From Planctomycetes bacterium RBG_16_43_13 (GTDB lineage: Bacteria > Planctomycetota > MHYJ01), in contig MHYJ01000036.1 in the NCBI GenBank assembly GCA_001828445.1, positions 27,656-48,904 of the forward strand: a DNA stretch of 21,249 nucleotides, written 5' to 3'. The notes under the pieces are model-generated. The model was not told the origin of the DNA. It was given only the letters and a program-made list of their open reading frames with translations, and ran no database searches. Shown here in pieces: positions 1 to 7,501 of this stretch. Every line of letters starts with the position of its first letter. Positions within the stretch are counted from its first letter, which is position 1. The position numbers were made by a program, and so were the translations under genes.

Positions 1-2
1 CA

Positions 3-641
3 GAGGGACAGTTTATATTAAATGCACCTGCCGGAGCTACTGGAACGGGTATGGGTATAGTAGGCGGTACTTCCCTTGCGGCAGGGGCAGGTTATGTCGG
101 TGGTAAAGCTGGACAGTATATTGTAAAACAAACTCCGATAGAAGAAATAACTCCGTGGGGAGGCGAAAAGACTGAAAGTATCATGGGGGGCATAGCTGGT
201 GGTGGTGCGGCAGGAGCGGCAGTAGGTTCAGTCATCCCAGTAGTTGGAACTGTCGTTGGTGCGGTTGTAGGTGGAATAGTGGGAGGGATATCAGCAGCAG
301 TAGATGAGGGAACTATTATTTGCACTGAATTATCACGACAAGGGTTGCTTGATACAAACATCCTGAAACTTGACGGCATACACAGAAAATCATACATAGA
401 TGACGATACTTATTTTGGATATGTCTTGTGGGCCAGATACGTTGTATGGATTATGCAGAGGTCAAAGATTATTACACATCTAATAGCTCCAATAGTGCGA
501 TCATGGGCCTATGAGATGGCAAGCAAGGTAGACAATAAATATAAGGGAAATATCGTAGGTAAGATATTAATGCTGACTGGTGTACCAATATGTAGAATTA
601 TAGGCAAGCTGATAAGGAGAAATCAATGGCAAACTTCATAG
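3..641 (+). CDS. Glycine-zipper phage virion-associated protein, 5' end cut by window edge
   Basis: The frame is open to the left edge of the window (from base 3), and the ATG at 51 is only the first methionine in view, so the true start may lie outside. Counting from that ATG, residues 46-80 are a strongly glycine/alanine/valine-rich glycine zipper of membrane-inserting type. The C-terminal half is helical, with a GYVLWARYVVWIMQ stretch and an LIAP..RSWAYEMA motif, ending in a VPICRIIGKL segment. This pattern is familiar from a conserved hypothetical protein next to the ejection proteins of BPP-1/BcepC6B-like podoviruses (recalled, not searched). A role in the particle or in membrane passage of DNA is inferred from the zipper and the neighbours. 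Its last 16 bases overlap the next gene, whose ribosome site lies inside it. Confidence 0.6.
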   Translation, partial: EGQFILNAPAGATGTGMGIVGGTSLAAGAGYVGGKAGQYIVKQTPIEEITPWGGEKTESIMGGIAGGGAAGAAVGSVIPVVGTVVGAVVGGIVGGISAAVDEGTIICTELSRQGLLDTNILKLDGIHRKSYIDDDTYFGYVLWARYVVWIMQRSKIITHLIAPIVRSWAYEMASKVDNKYKGNIVGKILMLTGVPICRIIGKLIRRNQWQTS

Positions 642-2299
642 AAGCTCTTGGAAGATCGCAGGCCGTGACAAGCGCCATATCTGGTATGCAGGGTATACAG
701 CAAAATGAGCTTGCCATACAGAATACAAAGATGCAACAAGCTGTCAATGAACATGCCTACAAGAAAATGCAGGAAGAAGAAGCGGCTGCAAACAGGCTTA
801 TTCCGGTTGATCCGATATTAAATCAGCTTACTCCATCGGTTAAGAAGTTTTGGCAGGAGACAGGACAGCCGTATTTTCAGAAAGGTGCCAGTGGCGGCAA
901 CTATGTCAGGGCGAAAGATATGAAGACGATCAGAGAGATGATGCAAGATGAAACATTCAACATACAGTCTGACAAATTGTTCATGGAAGATTTAACGGCA
1001 CAGGAACAGGAGATACAGGGTAAGATTAAGCAGATGTCTCAGCCGGATGCAGAGGGTAAGGCCCCTAAAGTAGATGAGAAAACAGCACAGGCATTGCAAC
1101 AGCAGTTGGTTGACATACAAAAGAAAAAGGTAGCCGTAGATCAATCTTTAGATGTGTTTGGTAGAAGAATTAAAGAACGGAATATTGCTCAAGAAAATAG
1201 CGATTTATTAAAATCAGGATATTTACCCTCTGGCATAGAGGCATATAGAAAATCCGGCAATATATCAGATTTAGGAACCCCAGACGGTAAAATTAATAAA
1301 CCTATTATAGCCAAAGATGCCTCTGGTCAATCCTATGTTGTGGACATGAAAGGTATCACAGATATACTTGAAATAAATAGGATGCCTTCTAATACCCAGA
1401 GTCCATTATTTGTTACTGACTCTGAAACAGGAGAGAATACTTTACTTCCGCAAGCTATAGAATCCATTCCGGAAGAATTAAGAAAACAGATTGAGCAATA
1501 TATCGTGCCTTTTGGAAGAAAGAAACACGAAGATAGGAAAACCATTCAAGCACAAATTGGGGAGGATACAGTCGCCCTGATTGAATCCGAACCTAACTCC
1601 GGAAAATATGAAGTAATGAAAGTCGGAGATCAGGAAGTCAGAGGGCCTAAAAAAGCAGGTGTTGAAGTCAATGTTGGAGATAAACAAGAAACTGAGGAAT
1701 CTAAAACAGTAGGTAAATATTACGGAGAGCAATATTCTAAATTACAGGAAGCCTCACTTTCGGCGCAGAAAAATATCAACCAAATGAATCAATTAAGCAC
1801 TTATCTTGATAATGTAAATACTGGGAAAATGAAACCAATTACTGCTGCCATAGCAGGGTATGCGAGAGTTTTTGGTATTGAGATAGATAAAAATCTGCCT
1901 TATGCAGAAGCGGCAAGGGCACTTACCAATCAACTTGCTCTTGAGTTGCGCAATCCATCCGGAGGAGCTGGTATGCCTGGAGCTTTGTCAGATAAAGATA
2001 GGGAATTTCTTGTTCAAGCAACAGCCAATATATCCAATACGCCGCAATCAAATAAGCTCATAATAAGTGCAAGGAAAAAAATGGCCCAACGTGATATAGA
2101 AATAGCACGCATGGCAAGAGATTACAGGACAAAACATGGCAGTATAGATGAAGGATTCTTGACTGAATTGGAAAATAAATATAAGGATACAAATATGTTT
2201 AATATCCCGAAAGGAGCTGTATTAATTCCTGATAAAGCTACTAAAGATGGATTGCCTGTGTATAAATTGCCCGATAGCAGATTATGGACACCGGATTGA
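626..2299 (+). CDS. Probable internal virion / DNA ejection protein (557 aa)
   Basis: A 557-residue, glutamine- and lysine-rich, mostly helical protein without signal peptide or membrane span. The start is set by AAGGAG at 614-619, seven bases before the ATG. Residues about 10-60 and 120-175 look like long amphipathic helices or coiled coils. The C-terminal part (from about residue 430) contains LRNPSGGAGMPGALSDKDREF followed by a helical stretch with ISARKKMAQRDIEIARM, a combination seen in large structural/DNA-transfer proteins of short-tailed phages. The position between a glycine-zipper protein and another large helical protein, followed by the tail fibre, supports an ejected internal protein. 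No catalytic motif is visible. It could instead be a tail or neck component; the virion assignment is firmer than the exact role. Confidence 0.6.
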   Translation: MANFIEALGRSQAVTSAISGMQGIQQNELAIQNTKMQQAVNEHAYKKMQEEEAAANRLIPVDPILNQLTPSVKKFWQETGQPYFQKGASGGNYVRAKDMKTIREMMQDETFNIQSDKLFMEDLTAQEQEIQGKIKQMSQPDAEGKAPKVDEKTAQALQQQLVDIQKKKVAVDQSLDVFGRRIKERNIAQENSDLLKSGYLPSGIEAYRKSGNISDLGTPDGKINKPIIAKDASGQSYVVDMKGITDILEINRMPSNTQSPLFVTDSETGENTLLPQAIESIPEELRKQIEQYIVPFGRKKHEDRKTIQAQIGEDTVALIESEPNSGKYEVMKVGDQEVRGPKKAGVEVNVGDKQETEESKTVGKYYGEQYSKLQEASLSAQKNINQMNQLSTYLDNVNTGKMKPITAAIAGYARVFGIEIDKNLPYAEAARALTNQLALELRNPSGGAGMPGALSDKDREFLVQATANISNTPQSNKLIISARKKMAQRDIEIARMARDYRTKHGSIDEGFLTELENKYKDTNMFNIPKGAVLIPDKATKDGLPVYKLPDSRLWTPD

Positions 2300-2309
2300 G
2301 AGGTATAAA

Positions 2310-4760
2310 ATGAGTATTATTGCTGAAAAGGATTTAATGCAGATTAAATCTGCCCCACAACAAGATAGAATAGAAAGTGGCAGGATTGTTACTGAAGATG
2401 ATTTAATGACAGTAAAGCCTGATAAATCTTTAGGTCAATGGATATATCAGGATGTTGTCAGTCCGATGGTAGAAGCAGGTGGGACTATTACTGGTGGTCT
2501 TATAGGAAGTGGTGTAACCCCTGTTGCTGGAACAGTAGTTGGGGCTGGTATTGGTTACGCCGGTGCAAAAAGGATTACTAAGGCGGGGGATGTGGCATTA
2601 GGATATAGTCAACCTGAAACACCTGTTGAGGCATTAAAAGGATTCGGAGAAGATATACCCACAGGCATGGCCTACGAAATGGGTGGGCAAGTAATAGGTA
2701 AAATAGCTCAACCTATTGGTAAAGGTGCTAAATGGTTAGGCAGAAAAGTTGGTGAAACTGTAGGAATATTGGAAAAACCTGTATCTGTCGCAAAAACCGG
2801 AATCATGCCTGAACCCTCTAAGCGGTTAGCGGGTAAAGTATACGATCAATTCACTGGTGAATCACGGGGGACGGTATTAACTCAACCTCAGATTGAACAT
2901 AATATAAAGATTGCCAAAGAATTGCAAGGGCGTATCCCAGGACTTAAATTTACTCAAGGACAATTAACCAATGATGCCTCGGCTATATCTTTAGAACGTG
3001 CATTGGCTAAACATGGCGGGCAGGATTTAACACAGACTCAGAGAGAAGTAGCCAATAAAGTATTAAGGAATTTTTATGCAAGTAAAGTATCCGGTACGGG
3101 TCAAGCTGGAGAATTTGCCAAACAGGTGAAGGTTACTCAGGCTCATTTGGAAACAGCATCTAAAGAGGCAACGGATGCCGTGCAATCTGAAGTAAACAGA
3201 TTATCTCATCATATGGATGAGCAAGCTATGGGGAAGGATATATTGCAAGTATTAGGAAGCGGAAAAGCGGTTGGAAGAGAAAAAGCTAAGGCATTATATG
3301 ATGCTATACCTGATGTGAAGGTTAAATCTGAAAACCTCGTACAGACCATAGATGATATTTACAAAGATTTTGACCCTATCGTAGAAAAAGGCACAAATAT
3401 TCCGGGGTCTTTACTCAAAGGTCTTAGAAGTAAATTGGTTGTAAAAGAAACAGGTGGGACGATACTGGATGCTACTGGTAAACCTATGCAGGGCATAAGG
3501 GAGACAATCAAGCCTATCAGCTTTAGCGAATTACGGAAACTACGCAGTCAGGTTATTGCAGAAGTAAGGACTGCACAAGGTTCTGCAACACCAAATGACC
3601 AATATATTAGGCGACTAAAAATGCTTCAGGATGGTATTGAAGATACTATTGATACATTGTCCGAACGTACAGACAGAGCTGGTGAATTATACCGACAAGC
3701 ATCATCATTTTATAAGGAATATGCGGGGAAATTCAAGCAGGGGACTGTAGCGGATGTTCTGGCGAAGGGCAGGCGTGGAGAAGATACCCGTATTGCTATG
3801 GCGAACATAGCAAGCGAATTTGATTCGCTTGATGGCATAGATGCTTTCAGACGGGCTGTTGGCAGTAATCAGACGGCGGCAACTGCCATGAAAGACTATT
3901 ACAGTATGGACTTACTGAATAAGTCTAAAGACCCCTTGACTGGTGAAATATCGGCTAATAGGGCGATGGGATGGCTTGCAAGGAATACAGGAAAATTAAA
4001 GAAATTAGGTATATATGATGAATTTAGCAATGTGGCAAAGATGAAGATAAAAGCTGACCAAAATGCCAAATATCTTGATGTATATAATAAGTCTATGGCT
4101 GGCAGAATATTTAATGCTGATATTTATAATATGATAACTGAGGCATTTTCAGGAAGTAAAAATTATGCTAAAACGGCAGAAGAAGTAATGAAGTTAGCGA
4201 AAGGAAATAAGGCGGCTGAGGCAGGCCTAAAGAAGGCTTTTGCGGATAATATCATCAAGCAGTCGGAGACTACGGCAACGGACTTTTTCCAGATGGGTGG
4301 GGAAACTGTATCTGATATAGAATTTACACGATCTCTTGCTAAACTCACAAATCAGATAAGGAAATATGCCCCGGCAATGAAAGTCATATATAAAGATGAA
4401 CCGGAAAAAATTAAAGCATTAATGGATGTCTGGAAGGCTTACAACACGATTGGCAGGACTGCTAAATCACCTGTTGGCGGTGGGTCAGATACCTTTGAAT
4501 TATTTGCCAAGACACTTGATGTTGTTGCAGGTTCTACCGCTCCTGGTCATTGGTATGCCTTTAAAACAGTTAGAGATATGGTAGCAAAACATGGGAAACA
4601 TAATATGGAAGCATATTTACGTAAGGCCATGTTTGATCCTGATTATGCAATAGTGTTACAGAATATTGCTAAGGGTAAATCATACAGCGTAAGTAATTTC
4701 CAGAGATTAGTAACTGGCGCATTGGTTGCGACGAGAAATGATAACGAGGAGGCAAAATGA
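2310..4760 (+). CDS. Large probable internal virion / ejection protein with glycine zipper (816 aa)
   Basis: The frame is open from 2247, but the ATG at 2310 is preferred because GAGAGG (2298-2303) sits just upstream and the previous gene stops at 2299. Residues 3-13 and 26-36 are two copies of a short motif, IIAEKDLMQIK and IVTEDDLMTVK. Residues about 57-86 form a glycine zipper (AGGTITGGLIGSG... PVAGTVVGAGIGYAGA) much like the one in the first gene of the window. The rest is long, helical and charged, with no enzymatic motif seen. Its size, order and the zipper suggest a protein that leaves the particle and helps make a channel in the cell envelope, as known for internal proteins of short-tailed phages. 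That role is inference. The stop overlaps the fibre gene start by ATGA. Confidence 0.6.
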   Translation: MSIIAEKDLMQIKSAPQQDRIESGRIVTEDDLMTVKPDKSLGQWIYQDVVSPMVEAGGTITGGLIGSGVTPVAGTVVGAGIGYAGAKRITKAGDVALGYSQPETPVEALKGFGEDIPTGMAYEMGGQVIGKIAQPIGKGAKWLGRKVGETVGILEKPVSVAKTGIMPEPSKRLAGKVYDQFTGESRGTVLTQPQIEHNIKIAKELQGRIPGLKFTQGQLTNDASAISLERALAKHGGQDLTQTQREVANKVLRNFYASKVSGTGQAGEFAKQVKVTQAHLETASKEATDAVQSEVNRLSHHMDEQAMGKDILQVLGSGKAVGREKAKALYDAIPDVKVKSENLVQTIDDIYKDFDPIVEKGTNIPGSLLKGLRSKLVVKETGGTILDATGKPMQGIRETIKPISFSELRKLRSQVIAEVRTAQGSATPNDQYIRRLKMLQDGIEDTIDTLSERTDRAGELYRQASSFYKEYAGKFKQGTVADVLAKGRRGEDTRIAMANIASEFDSLDGIDAFRRAVGSNQTAATAMKDYYSMDLLNKSKDPLTGEISANRAMGWLARNTGKLKKLGIYDEFSNVAKMKIKADQNAKYLDVYNKSMAGRIFNADIYNMITEAFSGSKNYAKTAEEVMKLAKGNKAAEAGLKKAFADNIIKQSETTATDFFQMGGETVSDIEFTRSLAKLTNQIRKYAPAMKVIYKDEPEKIKALMDVWKAYNTIGRTAKSPVGGGSDTFELFAKTLDVVAGSTAPGHWYAFKTVRDMVAKHGKHNMEAYLRKAMFDPDYAIVLQNIAKGKSYSVSNFQRLVTGALVATRNDNEEAK

Positions 4761-6817
4761 GATTCGCATTTCAATCTGTAGCAAAAGACGGGCAAGGCCG
4801 TATCATTCCATCAATGACGGTATCGGTCTATCGAGCAAATGGAACAATCGCTGCAAACGTGTACACAGCCTTAACAGGTGGCAGTCCTGTAACGAGTGTG
4901 ACTACGTCTTCCGATGGGTCATTCGCTTTCTACGTCTCGGATTCGGATTTCAGTCTTAATCAAAAGTTTAAGATCACCCTTACAAAGACTGATTTCGCCA
5001 CGAAGTCCTACGACAATATCACTATCTTTGCACCTGTACCAACGGCTATATTCTATGTTGACGCCAACGAAACAGACCAGGGGGCGGTTGGTAACGGCTA
5101 TTCCCTTAAGGATATTATAGATGCGGCAGGATCAAATAATGTGACAATTAAATTCCGTAACAGTTCCGGATCTGCTACGACATCATATACATTGACGACA
5201 TCGGAGACTATACCTTCTACCTGTGCCATTGAGCCTGAGCAGGGAGCGATGATTGTGCAGGGTGGTACGGCTACCCTCACCATCTCCGGCATTCCAGTAG
5301 GCAATCCGATGCACCAGTGGCTGAGTGGATTTACGGCGGGGGATGTGACGTTTGGAGCTGGGAATCTTCCTAATGTATTACAAGATGTATGGATGGGTAT
5401 AAGGACATTATCGCAGATAGAATCTGCTCCATATTTGTCTGCTGGTATTAATTGGACAATAAGGACTTCTGCGGCTAATAATGATTGGTTTGGGGTGTGT
5501 TATGGTAATGGATTATTTGTTGCGGTTGGAACTACTGGAACTGGAAATAGAATAATGACCAGTCCCGATGGGATTAATTGGATTATAAGGACTTCTCCTG
5601 AAGATAATAACTGGCGTGCGGTCACTTACGGTAATGGTCTATTTGTAGCAATTGCATCGAGCGGAACCTATCGGGTAATGACATCATCCAATGGGATAGA
5701 CTGGACAGGGAGAACTGCATCTGTTGCTAACCAGTGGCATGGAATATGTTATGGAAATGGCCTATTTGTGGCAACAGCATATTCTGGCACTGGGGATAGA
5801 GTTATGACTTCACCAGACGGAATAACTTGGACAACAAGGGTATCAGCGGCTGATAATAGTTGGCGTGCCGTTACTTATGGTAATGGGTTATTTGTAGCAG
5901 TTGCACATACAGGAGCTGGGAATCGTGTTATGACTTCTCCTGATGGCATAACTTGGACAATCAGAACTACACCAAGTTATGAGTGGCTTGGGATATGTTA
6001 TGGAAACGGTCTATTTGTGGCAACGGCAATTAATGAAATTGATATTGGCGGAAGCCTTATGACTTCTCCTGATGGCATAACTTGGACACTAAGAACAGCA
6101 CCGGACGATATTGGGTGGTACTCTGTAGTTTATGGGGGAGGTCTATTTGTTGCAGTTGCTGGTTACCTTATGGATGGTTTCAATGTTATGACATCTCATG
6201 ATGGTATAAACTGGGCAAAGAGAGCAACTCCCGCAGATAACTGCTGGCATTTTGTTACTTATGGCAATGGTATGTTTGTAGCGGTAGCATTTACTGGCTC
6301 TGGAAATAGGGTTATGACATCAGGCATAAAAAATATGGAAGAAATACCACATAACAATATATATCAGGGGGGTATAATTGTTCGAGGAAATTTAGAATCT
6401 ACCATTATTCAGCATGAAGGAGATACAGATACATATATAGCGTTCGGAAATGACAATGTGTCAGAAGTAATAGGTGGAATTACATTTCTGAAGATTATTG
6501 AAGATGGCACACAAGATACAGTTGTGTACAATGAAGATGGAGTTGATATTGATTTCAGAATTGAGGGAGTAGGCGAAGAAAATGCTCTTACAGTAGAAGG
6601 AAGTAGTGGTAATGTTGGTGTTGGAACTGCAACACCAAATGCCAAGGCTGTGCTTGACATTACATCAACTACAAAAGGTCTTCTATTTCCTCGAATGACT
6701 ACAACGCAACGGGATAATATTACTACTCCGCCCGCAGGGCTAATAATTTATAATAATACAACAAACAAATTGAATTTTTATAATGGAACAGGATGGGAAG
6801 TGGTAACATCTGTATAA
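4757..6817 (+). CDS. Tail fibre / spike with seven-repeat beta-propeller and fibre-tip domain (686 aa)
   Basis: The start is fixed by GAGGAGG (4746-4752) and an ATGA overlap with the previous gene. Residues 1-93 look like a beta-sandwich virion-attachment domain. Residues 231-523 are seven tandem repeats of about 42 residues, each with YGNGLFVA, a MTSPDG.(N/T)W turn (related to, but one residue shorter than, the classical Asp-box) and a following R. The last 70 residues (SGNVGVGTATP..., TTKGLLFPRMTTTQRD, NKLNFYNGTGWE) match a C-terminal domain common in phage fibres and bacterial surface proteins. Seven blades would close one propeller, plausibly the receptor-binding head. It is the last gene of the late block and is followed by the large gap. 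No intramolecular chaperone or depolymerase motif is seen. Confidence 0.8.
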   Translation: MRFAFQSVAKDGQGRIIPSMTVSVYRANGTIAANVYTALTGGSPVTSVTTSSDGSFAFYVSDSDFSLNQKFKITLTKTDFATKSYDNITIFAPVPTAIFYVDANETDQGAVGNGYSLKDIIDAAGSNNVTIKFRNSSGSATTSYTLTTSETIPSTCAIEPEQGAMIVQGGTATLTISGIPVGNPMHQWLSGFTAGDVTFGAGNLPNVLQDVWMGIRTLSQIESAPYLSAGINWTIRTSAANNDWFGVCYGNGLFVAVGTTGTGNRIMTSPDGINWIIRTSPEDNNWRAVTYGNGLFVAIASSGTYRVMTSSNGIDWTGRTASVANQWHGICYGNGLFVATAYSGTGDRVMTSPDGITWTTRVSAADNSWRAVTYGNGLFVAVAHTGAGNRVMTSPDGITWTIRTTPSYEWLGICYGNGLFVATAINEIDIGGSLMTSPDGITWTLRTAPDDIGWYSVVYGGGLFVAVAGYLMDGFNVMTSHDGINWAKRATPADNCWHFVTYGNGMFVAVAFTGSGNRVMTSGIKNMEEIPHNNIYQGGIIVRGNLESTIIQHEGDTDTYIAFGNDNVSEVIGGITFLKIIEDGTQDTVVYNEDGVDIDFRIEGVGEENALTVEGSSGNVGVGTATPNAKAVLDITSTTKGLLFPRMTTTQRDNITTPPAGLIIYNNTTNKLNFYNGTGWEVVTSV
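5447..6325 (+). repeat. Seven tandem ~126-bp coding repeats (beta-propeller blades)
   Basis: Seven in-frame copies, each about 126 bases. Blades 1, 3 and 5 carry G(V/I)CYGNGLFVA, whereas blades 2, 4 and 7 carry VTYGNG(L/M)FVA; blade 6 is divergent (VVYGGGLFVA). Blades 3 to 6 have the most uniform DNA, sharing GATGGCATAACTTGGACA-type joints. The alternation indicates amplification of a two-blade unit. Confidence 0.85.
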
Positions 6818-6846
6818 TCGCAGAAACCTGGGCCTGGAATATTTCC

Positions 6847-6875
6847 TTGACAACACCCTAAATTAGTGTTTAACT
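6847..6875 (+). promoter_or_regulatory. Weak candidate promoter with overlapping palindrome
   Basis: A perfect TTGACA (6847-6852) is followed, after 17 bases, by TTAACT, a poor -10 match. An imperfect palindrome with AACAC/GTGTT arms (6852-6870) fills the spacer and could be an operator. It is the only -35-like match I see upstream of the early operon, but the -10 is weak. Confidence 0.25.
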
Positions 6876-6882
6876 GCCTCCA

Positions 6883-6953
6883 TGCGACGGGACAACAATA
6901 AAAACATAAACCTTGGGCAGAGTTCCTACCTCGTCGCAGAGCCTTCTGCCCAA
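6883..6953 (+). ncRNA. Candidate structured leader: interleaved stems (pseudoknot or alternative hairpins)
   Basis: Two inverted repeats interlock. TGCGACG (6883-6889) is complementary to CGTCGCA (6932-6938). TTGGGCAGA (6913-6921) is complementary to TCTGCCCAA (6945-6953). The second arm of the first lies in the loop of the second, which is H-type pseudoknot topology; alternatively, the two helices exclude each other. Inside the loop, CTC/GAG (6930-6932/6939-6941) can present GTCGCA as a six-base loop that pairs upstream. The element ends 10 bases before an intrinsic terminator. I recognise no known riboswitch class. Structure is read by eye; no folding energy was computed. Confidence 0.4.
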
Positions 6954-6963
6954 TAAAACCATC

Positions 6964-7004
6964 GGGCCAGCATGGATGATATATCCGGCTGGCCCTTTTG
7001 GTTT
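6964..7004 (+). terminator. Rho-independent terminator, possibly bidirectional
   Basis: GGGCCAGC (6964-6971) pairs perfectly with GCTGGCCC (6988-6995), with a further inner GGAT/ATCC pairing, and is followed by TTTTGGTTT. AAACC upstream (6956-6960) pairs with GGTTT (7000-7004), so the minus strand also ends in a T-rich run. It ends the fibre/late transcript, or acts as an attenuator if the early promoter lies upstream of it. Confidence 0.75.
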
Positions 7005-7025
7005 CCTACTTAAGGAGGATGTACT

Positions 7026-7271
7026 ATGGCAACAAAAAAAATCAAGCCTGTTCCAGCACAAACAATTATTCAAGATTGTAACTTTGAATCCCATAATGAG
7101 GTTATTTGGGATAAGTCCGTACTGGCTACTGTGGATAAGGTAGCACAAGGGCTACTGAATCTGACAGAACTATTTACAGCTCAGAAAATTGTGATTGAGG
7201 CGATGGTGAAGATTAGTGATGGGGATACAACCAATGCGGAAATATCTGGCAAGATCAAGGAGAATGAGTAA
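7026..7271 (+). CDS. Small hypothetical phage protein (81 aa)
   Basis: First gene after the terminator, with a strong AAGGAGG (7012-7018) seven bases before the ATG. The protein is soluble and mixed in charge, with a lysine-rich N-terminus (MATKKIKPVPAQ) and a predicted helix around residues 35-65. No cysteines cluster, no membrane segment and no motif I recognise. It overlaps the next gene by one base (TAATG), so the two are probably translated together. As the leader gene of the operon encoding the helicases and methyltransferases it could be regulatory or simply an early accessory protein; nothing in the sequence decides this. Confidence 0.6.
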   Translation: MATKKIKPVPAQTIIQDCNFESHNEVIWDKSVLATVDKVAQGLLNLTELFTAQKIVIEAMVKISDGDTTNAEISGKIKENE

Positions 7272-7492
7272 TGAAGACGCCTATAATGACAATAAGGGCA
7301 TGTTTTTTCTGTGATAGACTGATGATTCCGAAAGGTATCGGCCCGGCAATAGGGAAGAAGTTATACAAACAATGGCAAGAGGAATATGGATACATCTGCC
7401 GGGAAGATGCCAAAATTGGGAATAAACCAATTTGCCATAATTGCTTGTCTGAATTGGAGATATTGTTAATAAGCAGAAATTTGGAACCCTAA
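7271..7492 (+). CDS. Small protein with two CxxC knuckles (73 aa)
   Basis: The ATG overlaps the stop of the upstream gene by one base. Residues 11-14 (CFFC) and a later CHNC near residue 56 form two CxxC pairs, with a further lone cysteine in YICRED between them, which suggests a single zinc-binding fold. Length and composition fit the small zinc-finger proteins common in phage early regions, many without known function. It is followed after nine bases by the DEAD/DEAH helicase gene. Function not recognised; a nucleic-acid or protein-binding role is only a guess from the zinc site. Confidence 0.6.
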   Translation: MKTPIMTIRACFFCDRLMIPKGIGPAIGKKLYKQWQEEYGYICREDAKIGNKPICHNCLSELEILLISRNLEP

Positions 7493-7501
7493 GGAATATT
7501 T

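Noticed and set aside
92..397. Minus-strand 101-codon frame rich in Pro/Thr
   Set aside because: It is the antisense shadow of the glycine/alanine-rich zipper; low complexity and no ribosome site.
5447..6325. CRISPR-like repeat array
   Set aside because: The repeats are long, diverged and in frame within one protein, with no unique spacers.
6818..7025. Diversity-generating retroelement after the tail fibre, as in BPP-1-like phages
   Set aside because: No reverse transcriptase gene and no template/variable repeat pair; the fibre repeats are propeller blades.
6913..7143. A 76-codon + strand frame across the gap
   Set aside because: It runs through the terminator stem and another frame of the 7026 gene, and has no ribosome site.
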